NCBI GenBank assembly: GCA_017437045.1
Contig: JAFSBY010000006.1
Span: 1 to 64,000 of the forward strand
DNA: 64,000 bases
DNA from: Alistipes sp.
Lineage (GTDB): Bacteria; Bacteroidota; Bacteroidia; Bacteroidales; Rikenellaceae
Reading direction: 5' to 3'
Shown here piece after piece: positions 49,750 through 59,083 of this stretch. A model generated the notes under the pieces. The model was not told where the DNA came from and ran no database searches. It worked only from the letters and a program-made list of their open reading frames with translations. The translations under genes were made by a program, and so were the position numbers. Position 1 is the stretch's first letter; each line of letters opens with the position of its first letter.

Positions 49750-50874
49750 TTATGCGTTGATCATCATCGGCATGAGCAACATGAGCGTCGCGCTGGTCTG
49801 CTTGTCGTCATAGACGGGCTTAAAGACACCGGCGCGGGTCGAATCGGCCAACTCGATCAATACCGTGGGGGTATCGACATTCGAGAGGATCTCTACCAAG
49901 AAGGTCGATTTGAAGCCGATCGAGATGGGCTGACCGTCGTAGCTTGCCGAGATGGTCTCGTTGGCCGACATCGAGAAGTCGATATCCTGGGCCGTGAGCG
50001 TGATCTTGTTGTCGGCGATATCCATGCGGATCAGGTTGGTCGTCGGGTTCGAGCAGACGGCTACACGCTTGATACCATTGACCAGCTCGATGCGGTCTAC
50101 CAACAGCTTGTTGGGGTTGGCAGCCGGAATGACGGCGTTGTAGTTCGGATAGGTACCCTCGATCAGACGGCACACCAACGTGTGGTTCTTCAGCTCGAAA
50201 CGGGCATTCTTCGAGTCAAACGACACGCGAATGTCATCCTCCTCCTTCAGCAGCACCGTCTTGAGCAGGTTGGCCGGCTTCTTGGGCAGGATGAACGAGG
50301 CGCTTACCTCATTCTCGCACTCGGCCTCATACTTCACCAGTTTGTGGGCATCCGTGCCGACAAAGGTCAGCGATGCGGGCTGCAGGTTCAGGTAGACACC
50401 ATTCATCACCGGACGCAACTCGTCGTCGGCCGTGGCGAAGATCGTCTTGTTGATGCCGTTCACCAGCAGATCGACACCCAGCGTGAGCTCCTTCTTCTCG
50501 GCCTGCAACTCCGGCACGGCGGGATAGCTGACAGCCGATGCGCCCGGAATCGAGAGCGAACCGCTCTTCCAGCTGATCGTGATCTCCCAATTCTTATCGT
50601 TCACCTCGATCGTCAGCGGCAACTCGGGGAACTCCTTGAGCGAATCGAGCATCTGCTTTACCGGAGCAGCAATCGTACCCTCGCTCTCCACATTATCGAC
50701 CGTCAATTGACCCACCAGCGTGGTCTCCAGATCCGATGCGGTGACCTTCAGCTCGGAGCCTTTCAGCTCCATGAGGAAGAAGTCGAGGATGGGAAGCGTG
50801 TTTTTGTTGCTGATCACCTTGCCGGTCGTTGCCAGCAGGGAAAGCAGGGCTGAACTTGATACTGTAAATTTCAT
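49750..50874 (-). CDS. dnaN: DNA polymerase III beta sliding clamp
   Basis: The product has 374 aa. The three-domain clamp pattern is clear: MKFTVSSSALLSLLATTGKVI at the N terminus, VSYPAVPE and LIEGTYPNYNAVIP in the middle, and a C-terminal YDDKQTSATLMLLMPMMINA tail that resembles the MPM(R/..) end of clamps. It encircles DNA and tethers DnaE and the exonuclease encoded downstream. It is far from dnaA, as is usual in Bacteroidales. Confidence 0.97.
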   Translation of the reverse strand: MKFTVSSSALLSLLATTGKVISNKNTLPILDFFLMELKGSELKVTASDLETTLVGQLTVDNVESEGTIAAPVKQMLDSLKEFPELPLTIEVNDKNWEITISWKSGSLSIPGASAVSYPAVPELQAEKKELTLGVDLLVNGINKTIFATADDELRPVMNGVYLNLQPASLTFVGTDAHKLVKYEAECENEVSASFILPKKPANLLKTVLLKEEDDIRVSFDSKNARFELKNHTLVCRLIEGTYPNYNAVIPAANPNKLLVDRIELVNGIKRVAVCSNPTTNLIRMDIADNKITLTAQDIDFSMSANETISASYDGQPISIGFKSTFLVEILSNVDTPTVLIELADSTRAGVFKPVYDDKQTSATLMLLMPMMINA

Positions 50875-50941
50875 TGTTTGCTTGTTTTATTGTTCGTAAC
50901 TAATTCTTTTTCTGTTTATTTTCTGCGTTTTTTTCTTTACG

Positions 50942-51817
50942 CTATAAGGTGGCGAGCTTATCGAGTGCCATGCGGATCATTTGACGCACGAAGGGCTTGT
51001 AGTCGGTGCAGGCATCCAGGGCGATGCGCTGGGCGATGATCGTGCAGATGGTTGTGGCACGGTGGCCCATCAGTGCCGCCAAACCGGCCAAAGCCGATCC
51101 CTCCATCTCGAAGTTGGTGATGCGACGCCCCTCAAAGTTGAACGACTCGATCTTCTCGTTCAGGTGCGGATCCTGCGGCTGCAGGCGTACCCAGCGGCCT
51201 TGCGGCGCGTAGAATCCCGGAGCGGCGATGGTGATACCCTCGCGTGTGGTCTCTTTGAAGAGCTCGAACAGCTCTTTATCGGCGTCGATGAAATAGGGAG
51301 CCGGCAACTGCGGGTTCCATCCCGTATGCTCGACAAAGGCCTTCTCGATCGCCAGGTCACACACCTCGTTGCGGCCGGCGTAGTAATTCAGCAGACCATC
51401 AAAGCCGATCGAGGTACGCGAGAAGACGAACTCACCCACCTTGATGTCGGGTTGAATGGCCCCCGAAGTACCCAAACGAACCAGCGTAAGCTGTCGTTTT
51501 ACGGCCTTCTCCTGACGGGTGGCGAAATCGACATTAGCCAGAGCATCCAGCTCCGTGACCGAGATGTCGATGTTGCCGATGCCGATGCCGGTCGAAAGCA
51601 CCGTCATACGCTTCCCCTTGTAGCTACCCGTGACGGTGTTGAACTCGCGATTCTGTACGCGACATTCGACTTCGTCGAAGTGGTCGGCTACGAGGGCTAC
51701 ACGACCGGGGTCACCCACTAAAATAACGATGTCGGCCAGCTGCTCGGGAAGCAGATGAAGATGAAAAATCGATCCGTCATCGTTGATAATCAGTTCGGAA
51801 GGGGGAATAGTTCTCAT
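50942..51817 (-). CDS. Nucleoside phosphorylase (uridine phosphorylase-like)
   Basis: The product has 291 aa with the PNP/UDP family pattern: ILVGDPGRVALVADHFDE near the N terminus (phosphate-binding GDPGR), GIGIGNIDISVTEL, VRLGTSGAI and the NFEMEGSALAGLA motif with the catalytic MEG. It splits a nucleoside with phosphate for nucleobase salvage. Uridine or purine preference is not certain by eye. The 67-bp gap to dnaN is AT-rich without a clear hairpin. Confidence 0.9.
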   Translation of the reverse strand: MRTIPPSELIINDDGSIFHLHLLPEQLADIVILVGDPGRVALVADHFDEVECRVQNREFNTVTGSYKGKRMTVLSTGIGIGNIDISVTELDALANVDFATRQEKAVKRQLTLVRLGTSGAIQPDIKVGEFVFSRTSIGFDGLLNYYAGRNEVCDLAIEKAFVEHTGWNPQLPAPYFIDADKELFELFKETTREGITIAAPGFYAPQGRWVRLQPQDPHLNEKIESFNFEGRRITNFEMEGSALAGLAALMGHRATTICTIIAQRIALDACTDYKPFVRQMIRMALDKLATL

Positions 51818-51936
51818 ATTTTATGGTTTTTTATTTTCAAATTTGGTATAAAAGTAATAATTTTACATCGAATAACAAAACAAATGATCGAAAAAAATCA
51901 TATTATATAGGTGTTTTAACAAATAGTATTCCAAAT

Positions 51937-53328
51937 ATGACCTTGATTAAATCCATATCGGGTATCCGCGGTACGATTGGCGGAGTGCAGGGCGAGAACC
52001 TGACCCCGATTGATGTTGTGAAATTTACGACGGCTTATGCTCGGTTGATGGCCGAGCGCAATCCGGATCGTCGCATGCGGATTGTGGTGGGCCGTGATGC
52101 CCGTCTGTCGGGTGAGTTGGTCGCCAATTTGGTGATCGGTACGTTGCTGGCCACGGGTGTAGATGTGATCGACGTCGGACTTTGTACCACGCCCGGTACG
52201 GAGATGGCCGTGATCACGAAGCAGGCCGATGGCGGTATCATCATCACCGCGTCGCACAATCCGCGTCAGTGGAATGCCCTCAAGCTGCTGAATGCTGCGG
52301 GCGAGTTCCTCTCCGATGCCGAAGGAAAACGTGTGCTGGCTATGGCTGAAGAGGTTGATTATCACTACCCTGCGATTGATGCGATTGGCGGGCTGATCGA
52401 GCAGTCGGATTATAACGATGAGCACATCGCGCGCGTGCTGGCACTGCCGGCTGTCGATGTCGAGGCGGTGCGTGCGCGTCGTTTCCGCGTGGTGGTCGAT
52501 GCGGTCAATTCTGTGGGCGGTGTAGTGATTCCGCGCCTGTTGCGTGAGTTGGGCTGCGAGGTCGTGGAGCTCAACTGCGAGCCTACGGGCGAGTTTGCTC
52601 ACAACCCCGAGCCGCTGGCCGAGCATCTGACCGAAATTGCCGAGGCGGTGGTCCGCGAAAAGGCCGATTTGGGCGTGGTGGTCGATCCTGATGTCGATCG
52701 TCTGGCCTTTATGATGGAGAACGGCGTGATGTTTGGTGAGGAATACACGCTGGTGGCTGTCGCCAAATATATTTTGGAACGCAACGGTGGCGGCAATACC
52801 GTCTCGAACCTCTCCTCGTCGCGTGCGCTGCGCGATGTGACCGAAGCGGCTGGAGGCTCCTATGCGGCAGCTGCTGTAGGTGAGGTCAATGTGGTGGAGA
52901 AGATGAAGCAGGTGGGTGCTGTGATTGGCGGCGAAGGCAATGGCGGCGTGATCTATCCCGAGCTGCATTATGGCCGCGATGCGTTGGTCGGTGTGGCACT
53001 TTTCCTGACTTGGTTTGCCGGTCTGGGTAAGACGATGACGCAGCTGCGCGGAGAGCTTCCGGCATACTTCGCCTCGAAGAATAAAATTGCCTTGACGCCG
53101 GCCATCGACGTGGATAAAGTATTGGTCGAGGTTAAAGGCCGTTATGCAGGTGAGAATGTGACAGATATTGACGGCGTAAAGATCGACTTTGCCGACTCGT
53201 GGGTTCACCTGCGCAAATCGAATACCGAGCCGATTATTCGCGTCTATACCGAGGCCCATTCGCAGGCCGAGGCGGATGCGTTGGCGGCCCGATTTATGGA
53301 TGAGATTCAACAAATTTGCAACCTATAA
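51937..53328 (+). CDS. glmM: Phosphoglucosamine mutase-like enzyme
   Basis: This phosphohexomutase probably converts glucosamine-6-phosphate to glucosamine-1-phosphate for peptidoglycan and LPS. The product has 463 aa with ISGIRGTIGG near the start, ITASHNPRQWNALKL with the phosphoserine, VVDPDVDRLAF with the metal aspartates, EGNGGVIYPELHYGRD and the phosphate loop KSNTEPIIRVY. The start is the ATG at 51937; the long upstream open frame is AT-rich and lies in the promoter region. It works one step after GlmS, encoded at 62107. An M20 gene follows 12 bp later. Confidence 0.9.
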   Translation: MTLIKSISGIRGTIGGVQGENLTPIDVVKFTTAYARLMAERNPDRRMRIVVGRDARLSGELVANLVIGTLLATGVDVIDVGLCTTPGTEMAVITKQADGGIIITASHNPRQWNALKLLNAAGEFLSDAEGKRVLAMAEEVDYHYPAIDAIGGLIEQSDYNDEHIARVLALPAVDVEAVRARRFRVVVDAVNSVGGVVIPRLLRELGCEVVELNCEPTGEFAHNPEPLAEHLTEIAEAVVREKADLGVVVDPDVDRLAFMMENGVMFGEEYTLVAVAKYILERNGGGNTVSNLSSSRALRDVTEAAGGSYAAAAVGEVNVVEKMKQVGAVIGGEGNGGVIYPELHYGRDALVGVALFLTWFAGLGKTMTQLRGELPAYFASKNKIALTPAIDVDKVLVEVKGRYAGENVTDIDGVKIDFADSWVHLRKSNTEPIIRVYTEAHSQAEADALAARFMDEIQQICNL

Positions 53329-53340
53329 AACTTCAAAAAT

Positions 53341-54702
53341 ATGCAAAAAGTTCAGGAGTATATTCAAGCTAACAAAGAGCGCTTTTTGGACGAGTTGTTC
53401 GACCTGCTGCGCATTCCGTCGATCAGTGCCGTAGCGGCTCATAAACCCGACATGCAACGCACGGCCGAGTGGCTGGCTGCCGCACTTGTCAAGGCGGGCG
53501 CCGATCGTGCCGAGGTGATGCCGACGGAGGGCAATCCGGTGGTCTATGCCGAGAAGATCGTTGATCCGAAGGCTAAAACGGTGCTGGTCTATGGCCACTA
53601 TGATGTCATGCCGGTCGATCCGCGTGAGGAGTGGCGCACCGAGCCTTTTGAGCCGGTTGTGCAGGATGGTCGCATCTGGGGTCGTGGTGCTGACGACGAT
53701 AAGGGTCAGCTCTACATGCACGCAAAGGCCTTTGAGGCGATGTGTGCTACCGATTCGTTGCCCTGTAATGTAAAATTCATGCTCGAAGGCGAAGAGGAGA
53801 TCGGCTCGCCCAGCCTCTACGGCTTCTGTGCCAAAAACAAAAAATTGTTGAAGGCCGATGTGATTTTGGTTTCGGACACCTCGATGTTGTCGATGGATCA
53901 GCCTTCGATTACGTGTGGCCTGCGCGGTTTGGCCTATATGGAGGTCGAGGTGACGGGCCCGAATAAGGATCTGCACTCGGGTCTGTTTGGTGGCGCGGTG
54001 GCCAATCCGGCCAATGTGCTCGCCCGGCTGATCAATCAGTTGGTGGACGAGGAGGGGCGCGTGACTATCCCCGGATTTTACGATAAGGTGCGCGAATTGA
54101 CTCCCGCCGAGCGCAAGGCCTTCAATAAAGCCCCCTTCTGCCTGCGTAAATATAAGAAGGCGTTGGAGATTGGAGCCGTTGAGGGTGAGGCCGGTTATAC
54201 GACGTTGGAGCGCACGGGTGTGCGTCCGTCGCTCGATGTGAATGGCATTTGGGGTGGTTATATTGGTGAGGGTACCAAGACGGTCATTCCGTCGAAAGCC
54301 TCGGCCAAGATCTCGATGCGTCTGGTGCCGGATCAGGATCATAAGGAGATTGCCAAACTCTTTGAGAAGCACTTTAAGGCGATCGCACCGAAGAGTGTGA
54401 AGGTGGTGGTGAAGTCGCTGCATGGTGGTCAGCCCTATGTCTCGCCAACCGATCTGCCGGCCTATAAGGCTGCCGAGAAGGCGGTGGAGAAGACCTTTGG
54501 CAAGAAGCCCCTACCCTTCTATTCGGGCGGCTCGATCCCGATCATCAGCGGCTTTGAGTCGATCTTGGGTATTAAGTCGATCTTGATCGGCTTTGGCCTT
54601 TCGGAGGATGCAATCCACTCACCCAACGAGAGTTTTGGGCTGCATCAGTTCTACAAGGGTATTGAGACGATCCCCTATTTCTATAAGTATTTTGCGGAAT
54701 AG
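53341..54702 (+). CDS. M20-family zinc dipeptidase
   Basis: The product has 453 aa. Dizinc ligands are recognisable in VYGHYDVMPVDP (His, Asp), GRGADDDKGQLYMH (Asp), LEGEEEIGSP (catalytic and ligand Glu), SDTSM (Asp) and a C-terminal HSPNESF (His). A lid domain is inserted in the middle. It is cytoplasmic, without a signal peptide, and likely hydrolyses dipeptides from nutrient uptake. A terminator follows at 54722. Confidence 0.93.
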   Translation: MQKVQEYIQANKERFLDELFDLLRIPSISAVAAHKPDMQRTAEWLAAALVKAGADRAEVMPTEGNPVVYAEKIVDPKAKTVLVYGHYDVMPVDPREEWRTEPFEPVVQDGRIWGRGADDDKGQLYMHAKAFEAMCATDSLPCNVKFMLEGEEEIGSPSLYGFCAKNKKLLKADVILVSDTSMLSMDQPSITCGLRGLAYMEVEVTGPNKDLHSGLFGGAVANPANVLARLINQLVDEEGRVTIPGFYDKVRELTPAERKAFNKAPFCLRKYKKALEIGAVEGEAGYTTLERTGVRPSLDVNGIWGGYIGEGTKTVIPSKASAKISMRLVPDQDHKEIAKLFEKHFKAIAPKSVKVVVKSLHGGQPYVSPTDLPAYKAAEKAVEKTFGKKPLPFYSGGSIPIISGFESILGIKSILIGFGLSEDAIHSPNESFGLHQFYKGIETIPYFYKYFAE

Positions 54703-54721
54703 GCACTCCCTTCCGAGAAAC

Positions 54722-54760
54722 AAGAGCGGCGATCCGTTTTTACATCGGGTCGCCGCTCTT
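54722..54760. terminator. Terminator between the dipeptidase and DUF2461 genes
   Basis: AAGAGCGGCGATCC pairs with GGGTCGCCGCTCTT across a T-rich loop. TGTTTT follows on the plus strand. It separates convergent genes. Confidence 0.85.
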
Positions 54761-54764
54761 TGTT

Positions 54765-55466
54765 TTACATATACTCCTCATAGCCGTATTGGATGGCTCG
54801 GTTGAGCTGATCGAGGTAGGGCTTGGTCGATCGGAATCGCTCCAAGATCTGCTCGGTGAAATCGTCGGCCGTCACCTCCTCTTCGGTCAGGTCGAGCGAG
54901 AGGCAGTGGTCTTTGAGTTTGAGCAACTCATCGTAGGGAGTTCCGCTTGCAAATCCGAGCGGCACACGCTTGAGCTTCTGCTCGGTGTCGATGCTGAAAC
55001 CGCGTGTCTGGGCGATGTGCTGCAACATCTCCTCGCCGTGGTCGATGATCTCCTCGCGGATGCTGCGCAAGATGGCGGGTGGAATGCAGACCTGCCCGGC
55101 GGCCAGAATCGAGTGACCGATCATCGAACTACCCTCCACCACCGGCTCGATGTGTACGTAGTAGCCGGCCAGCCCCGAATTTTTACCTCGCGGCGCAATG
55201 AATGCGCTGAAGTGGGTCTTGTAGGGCGACTTGTCGGCCGAGAATCGGATATCTCGATTCATGCGGTAGGTACACTGCTTGGCTGTCAGTCCGCTCACCG
55301 AGGGGTCGAATGTCGAGATGCGATCGACCAACTCCTCGACCCACTGCTCGAAGCGACCTCGGTGCAACTTGTAGCGTGTGCGGTTTTCGTCCATCCACGC
55401 TTTGTGGTTGTTGGCGGCCAGTTCACGCAGGAAGTCGAGAGCTTCGCGAAATTCGTTGGCGGTCAT
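54765..55466 (-). CDS. DUF2461-family protein
   Basis: The product has 233 aa with the DUF2461 (TIGR02453) pattern: LDFLRELAANNHKAWMDENR at the N terminus, YRMNRDIRFSADKSPYKTHF in the middle, and GYYVHIEP further on. The function is unknown; the family is widespread and cytoplasmic. It lies 6 bp downstream of glyA on the same strand and is probably co-transcribed with it. Confidence 0.9.
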   Translation of the reverse strand: MTANEFREALDFLRELAANNHKAWMDENRTRYKLHRGRFEQWVEELVDRISTFDPSVSGLTAKQCTYRMNRDIRFSADKSPYKTHFSAFIAPRGKNSGLAGYYVHIEPVVEGSSMIGHSILAAGQVCIPPAILRSIREEIIDHGEEMLQHIAQTRGFSIDTEQKLKRVPLGFASGTPYDELLKLKDHCLSLDLTEEEVTADDFTEQILERFRSTKPYLDQLNRAIQYGYEEYM

Positions 55467-55472
55467 GGCTGA

Positions 55473-56753
55473 TTACCAGGCGAAGAGCGGGTAATTCTCC
55501 ATCAGCTTGTTTACGTCGCTGCGTACAGCCGCGATGTTGGCCTCGTTCTCGGGGTCATGCAGCACGCGGTCGATCAGCTCGACGATGTAGTCCATCTGCT
55601 CCTCCTTCAGACCGCGGGTCGTAATGGCCGGCGTACCGAAGCGCAGACCCGAGGTCTGGAACGCCGAACGCGAATCGAATGGTACCATATTTTTATTCGT
55701 CGTGATGTCGGCAGCCACGAGGCACTTCTCGGCTAACTTACCGGTCAGCTCGGGGAACTTCGTGCGCAGATCGACCAGCATCAGGTGGTTGTCCGTGCCG
55801 CCCGAGACGATCTTGTAACCGCGCTTTACGAAGGCCTCGGCCATTGCCTTGGCATTCTTCTGCACCTGTGTTTGGTACTCCTTGTAGCTCGGCTCCAGAG
55901 CCTCACCGAAGGCGACAGCCTTGGCGGCAATGACGTGCTCGAGCGGACCGCCCTGGATACCGGGGAAGACGGCCGAATTTAAGATAGCCGACATCTTCTT
56001 GACGATACCCTTCGGAGTAGTCAAGCCCCACGGATTGTCGAAATCCTTGCCCATCAGGATGATACCACCACGCGGACCGCGCAGGGTCTTGTGGGTGGTC
56101 GAGGTGACGATGTGAGCATACTTCACGGGGTTCTCCAGCAGGCCGGCAGCGATCAGACCGGCCGTGTGGGCCATGTCGATCATCAGCAGGGCACCTACCT
56201 TGTCGGCAATCTCGCGCATGCGCTTGTAGTCCCACTCGCGCGAGTAGGCCGATGCGCCACCCACGATGAGTTTCGGTTTGCACTCCAGCGCCTTCTGCTC
56301 CATGGCGTCGTAGTCAATCGTACCGGTCTGCTCGTTGAGCTGATACCCCACGGCCTTGAAATATTTACCCGAGAAGTTTACTAACGAGCCGTGCGAGAGG
56401 TGACCACCGTGCGCCAGATCGAGGCCCATGAAGGTGTCGCCGGGCTGCATGACAGCAAAGAATACAGCCATGTTGGCCTGTGCACCCGAGTGAGGCTGCA
56501 CGTTGGCATACTCGGCATCGTATAATTTGCAAATGCGCTCGATGGCCAATTTCTCGACCTCATCGACCACTTCGCATCCTCCGTAATAGCGGGCTGCGGG
56601 ATAACCCTCGGCATATTTGTTGGTCAGCACCGACCCCATGGCGGCCATCACCTGCTCGCTGACAAAATTCTCCGAAGCGATCAACTCGATACCGTGCATC
56701 TGACGGTTGCGCTCGCGCTCGATCAGATCGAATACCATTGCATCTTTTTTCAT
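55473..56753 (-). CDS. glyA: Serine hydroxymethyltransferase
   Basis: This PLP enzyme interconverts serine and glycine with tetrahydrofolate and feeds one-carbon metabolism. The product has 426 aa with the N-terminal [13 protein letters not shown], the [18 protein letters not shown] segment, and the PLP lysine in [14 protein letters not shown]. The start is the ATG at 56753; the longer open frame upstream (to 56864) reads through the leader. A -7 box at 56869 gives a rather long leader of about 110 bases. Confidence 0.97.
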   Translation of the reverse strand: MKKDAMVFDLIERERNRQMHGIELIASENFVSEQVMAAMGSVLTNKYAEGYPAARYYGGCEVVDEVEKLAIERICKLYDAEYANVQPHSGAQANMAVFFAVMQPGDTFMGLDLAHGGHLSHGSLVNFSGKYFKAVGYQLNEQTGTIDYDAMEQKALECKPKLIVGGASAYSREWDYKRMREIADKVGALLMIDMAHTAGLIAAGLLENPVKYAHIVTSTTHKTLRGPRGGIILMGKDFDNPWGLTTPKGIVKKMSAILNSAVFPGIQGGPLEHVIAAKAVAFGEALEPSYKEYQTQVQKNAKAMAEAFVKRGYKIVSGGTDNHLMLVDLRTKFPELTGKLAEKCLVAADITTNKNMVPFDSRSAFQTSGLRFGTPAITTRGLKEEQMDYIVELIDRVLHDPENEANIAAVRSDVNKLMENYPLFAW

Positions 56754-56868
56754 AGTCTTTGTTGTTTTTTTATGTTTTTTGAATATTTGTCCGTTGTGTG
56801 GCGGCATCGTGTTGCTCAATGCTTGCAGTCCGCTTGGATGGCTGAAAAATGAGCAAAAATGCACGATT

Positions 56869-56876
56869 CAAAGATA
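56869..56876 (-). promoter_or_regulatory. -7 box (TATCTTTG) for glyA
   Basis: It lies on the minus strand about 115 bases upstream of the glyA start. The 298-bp divergent gap (56754-57051) holds this box and that of the next gene; I see no other feature in it. Confidence 0.55.
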
Positions 56877-57038
56877 GCGTGAATTTTGCAAAACAGAAAC
56901 TGCCGCCCCCGCTTTTTTATTGACAAAGAGTGCACAATGGCATCGGTGATGAGGCGATTGTTCTTGAAATGAGGTGTAATCGTGTCGTTTTGTGCCATTT
57001 TTTGCCGGTTTTTATTGCCGTTTTTAGGGGTAATGTTG

Positions 57039-57046
57039 TATCTTTG
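57039..57046 (+). promoter_or_regulatory. -7 box (TATCTTTG) immediately before the PorV/PorQ-like gene
   Basis: The box ends 5 bases before the ATG at 57052, so the expected transcription start is at or within 2 bases of the start codon. Confidence 0.65.
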
Positions 57047-57051
57047 TCGTT

Positions 57052-57957
57052 ATGAAACGCTTTTTGATTTTATGGGTAGCCTTAATGGCTATGGGTGGCG
57101 TGCAGGCACAAAATGGCTCGCCTGAACTTTCGTTCCCGACGTTAGATCCGCAAGCATTGGCGATGGGTGGAACGCAATTGACCTCGATCAGTGGGTCGCA
57201 TCCGCTCTATGGCAATACGGCCGCAACCATTCAGACAATGGCTCCGGCCAAATTATCGACCTCCTACTACGGACAGAGCGACTTCGACTATTATGCCGTG
57301 TCGGGCTTTTGGCGATTCAATCCCCGCAATGCTGTGTCGGTCGGTTGGCGACAATATCTGCGCGGATCGGGCAACAATGACTCGGCCCTCGATGTGGGTT
57401 ATGCCCGTCAGCTGAGTGGTGACTATTCGTTGAGCAAGCTCTCGGTGGGTATTACGGGTCGTTATGCACGTCTGGAACGTGCGGATGAGAATGCCGATGC
57501 TCTGGCTGTGGATTTGAGCATGATGTGGTCGCGTCCGGTGCGTTTTTGGGGCGATCACTCCATGTTGCGCCTGGGTGCCAAAGTGGCCAATTTGGGCGGG
57601 TATATCGATGATACAGAGTACGATCTGCCGATCGAAGCCTCGCTGGGCGGGTCGATCGACAGTTTCTTTTCGGATGTCCATGAGGTGAGCCTTTCGGCCG
57701 AGGTGGGTTACCATTTCACGCCCGATGCAGTACGTGGTTTCGAGGCCGCGTTTGGCGTGGAGTATAATCTCATGCAACTCATTCAGTTGCGCGCCGGATA
57801 TCACTATGGTGAGTTGAAGTATTACTACCCGAGCTACGCCTCGGTGGGTGCTGGTCTGCGGTTGCTGCATATCCGCGTCGATTTCGCCTACCTCTTCACC
57901 GAGAAGGACTCCCCGTTGGATAATACCTATAGTATCAGCTTCGGCCTGGATTTTTAG
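57052..57957 (+). CDS. PorV/PorQ-family outer-membrane protein
   Basis: The product has 301 aa. A signal peptide ends in VQAQ, the motif LDPQALAMGGTQLT follows, and then beta strands end in SFGLDF, an outer-membrane barrel signature. The pattern fits the PorV/PorQ (FadL-like) family linked to the type IX secretion system, although no other secretion-system genes are in view. It starts a five-gene envelope cluster; the phosphatase gene follows after 6 bp. Confidence 0.8.
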   Translation: MKRFLILWVALMAMGGVQAQNGSPELSFPTLDPQALAMGGTQLTSISGSHPLYGNTAATIQTMAPAKLSTSYYGQSDFDYYAVSGFWRFNPRNAVSVGWRQYLRGSGNNDSALDVGYARQLSGDYSLSKLSVGITGRYARLERADENADALAVDLSMMWSRPVRFWGDHSMLRLGAKVANLGGYIDDTEYDLPIEASLGGSIDSFFSDVHEVSLSAEVGYHFTPDAVRGFEAAFGVEYNLMQLIQLRAGYHYGELKYYYPSYASVGAGLRLLHIRVDFAYLFTEKDSPLDNTYSISFGLDF

Positions 57958-57963
57958 TAGAGG

Positions 57964-58449
57964 ATGAAACAACGCGTACTTTTTGTCTGCCTCGGAAACA
58001 TCTGCCGATCTCCTGCTGCCGAGGAGATCTTTCGCCAGCAGGTGGTGCGGGCCGGTTTGCAGGAGCAGTTTACGATTGATTCGGCCGGAACCTATGGCGG
58101 TCATGCCGGTGAGTTGGCCGATCCGCGGATGCGTACAGCGGCTGCTTCGCGTGGCTATTTCCTGATTCACCGTTCGCGCCAGATTCGGATGGAGGACTTC
58201 GAGCGATTTGATCGCATTGTGGTGATGGACGACTATAATTACGAGGCCGTGCATCGTTTGGCTCCCTCACGCGAGGCGGGTCGTAAGATCTATCGGATGC
58301 GCGAATTCTTCGGTCAGACACACTATACCTATGTCCCCGATCCCTACTACGAGGGGCGCGAAGGCTTCTTCCTGGTGCTCGATCTGCTCGAGGAGGCCTG
58401 TGCTTGTCTGTTGGCAGATATGACCGCTGACGGAGAGTCGGCCGATTAG
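57964..58449 (+). CDS. Low-molecular-weight protein tyrosine phosphatase
   Basis: The product has 161 aa. The active-site P-loop CLGNICRSPAAEEIF near residue 9 carries the nucleophilic Cys and Arg, and the general-acid loop DPYYEG near 122 carries the Asp. It is cytoplasmic. It may dephosphorylate a tyrosine kinase of polysaccharide export or metabolic phosphates, but no such kinase is adjacent. It is likely co-transcribed with the PorV/PorQ-like gene. Confidence 0.95.
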   Translation: MKQRVLFVCLGNICRSPAAEEIFRQQVVRAGLQEQFTIDSAGTYGGHAGELADPRMRTAAASRGYFLIHRSRQIRMEDFERFDRIVVMDDYNYEAVHRLAPSREAGRKIYRMREFFGQTHYTYVPDPYYEGREGFFLVLDLLEEACACLLADMTADGESAD

Positions 58450-58531
58450 GTTGCGTCTTTTTATGCGATTTTTCTTTCCAAAAAGGAGAGTTCCGGGGCA
58501 TTGAGCGTGGCTAAATCTGAAGAAAAAGCCT

Positions 58532-58539
58532 TATCTTTG
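58532..58539 (+). promoter_or_regulatory. -7 box (TATCTTTG) for the thioredoxin-fold/Omp85/transferase genes
   Basis: It lies 31 bases before the ATG at 58571. Confidence 0.7.
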
Positions 58540-58570
58540 CCCCGTTATACGATCAATTAAGTATCATATC

Positions 58571-59077
58571 ATGAAGAAGTTTTCCAAATGGCTGTTTTTG
58601 GCTATGTCGGTGCTCTTTGGTGTAGAGGCCATGGCACAGCAATTGGCAGAGGTGCAACTGAAGGCCTTGAGTGGCGAGATGGTTCCTGTCCCCGAGTTTG
58701 GCAAAAAGCACCTGCTGATCTTTTACGTAGATCCGGATCGCCATAAGCAAAATGAGGCGTTTACCTATGAATTGGAGGAGAATCATCGTGCTGAAAGTCC
58801 TAATATCGAGGCATTTGGTGTGCTTAACCTGAAGGATACCTTCCTGCCGAATGCACTCGTCCGTTCGTTGGCCAAAAAGCGTACCGAGAAGAACGGAGCT
58901 TTGGTGCTGGCCGATGAGGATCGCACGTTGGCTACCAAGTGGGGATTGGGCGATTGCAACAATCAATTTGTGCTGATCTTTGTCTCGAACAAAGGCGAGT
59001 TGGTCTTTTTGCGCAAAGGTGAGCTCAGCGAGCAGGATAAGGAGGAGTTCTACAAAGTTATTGAGCAATATAAATAA
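58571..59077 (+). CDS. Exported thioredoxin-fold protein without CxxC
   Basis: The product has 168 aa with a signal peptide ending in AMAQ at about 22. The order of strands (HLLIFYVDP.., ..GALVLADEDRTLATKWGLG.., FVLIFVSNKGELVFLRKGEL) resembles YtfJ/TlpA-type thioredoxin folds. The expected WCxxC site is replaced by YVDPDRHKQ, so redox activity is unlikely. It may bind a partner or substrate in the periplasm. It lies 6 bp before the Omp85-like barrel gene. Confidence 0.7.
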   Translation: MKKFSKWLFLAMSVLFGVEAMAQQLAEVQLKALSGEMVPVPEFGKKHLLIFYVDPDRHKQNEAFTYELEENHRAESPNIEAFGVLNLKDTFLPNALVRSLAKKRTEKNGALVLADEDRTLATKWGLGDCNNQFVLIFVSNKGELVFLRKGELSEQDKEEFYKVIEQYK

Positions 59078-59083
59078 AGGTCG

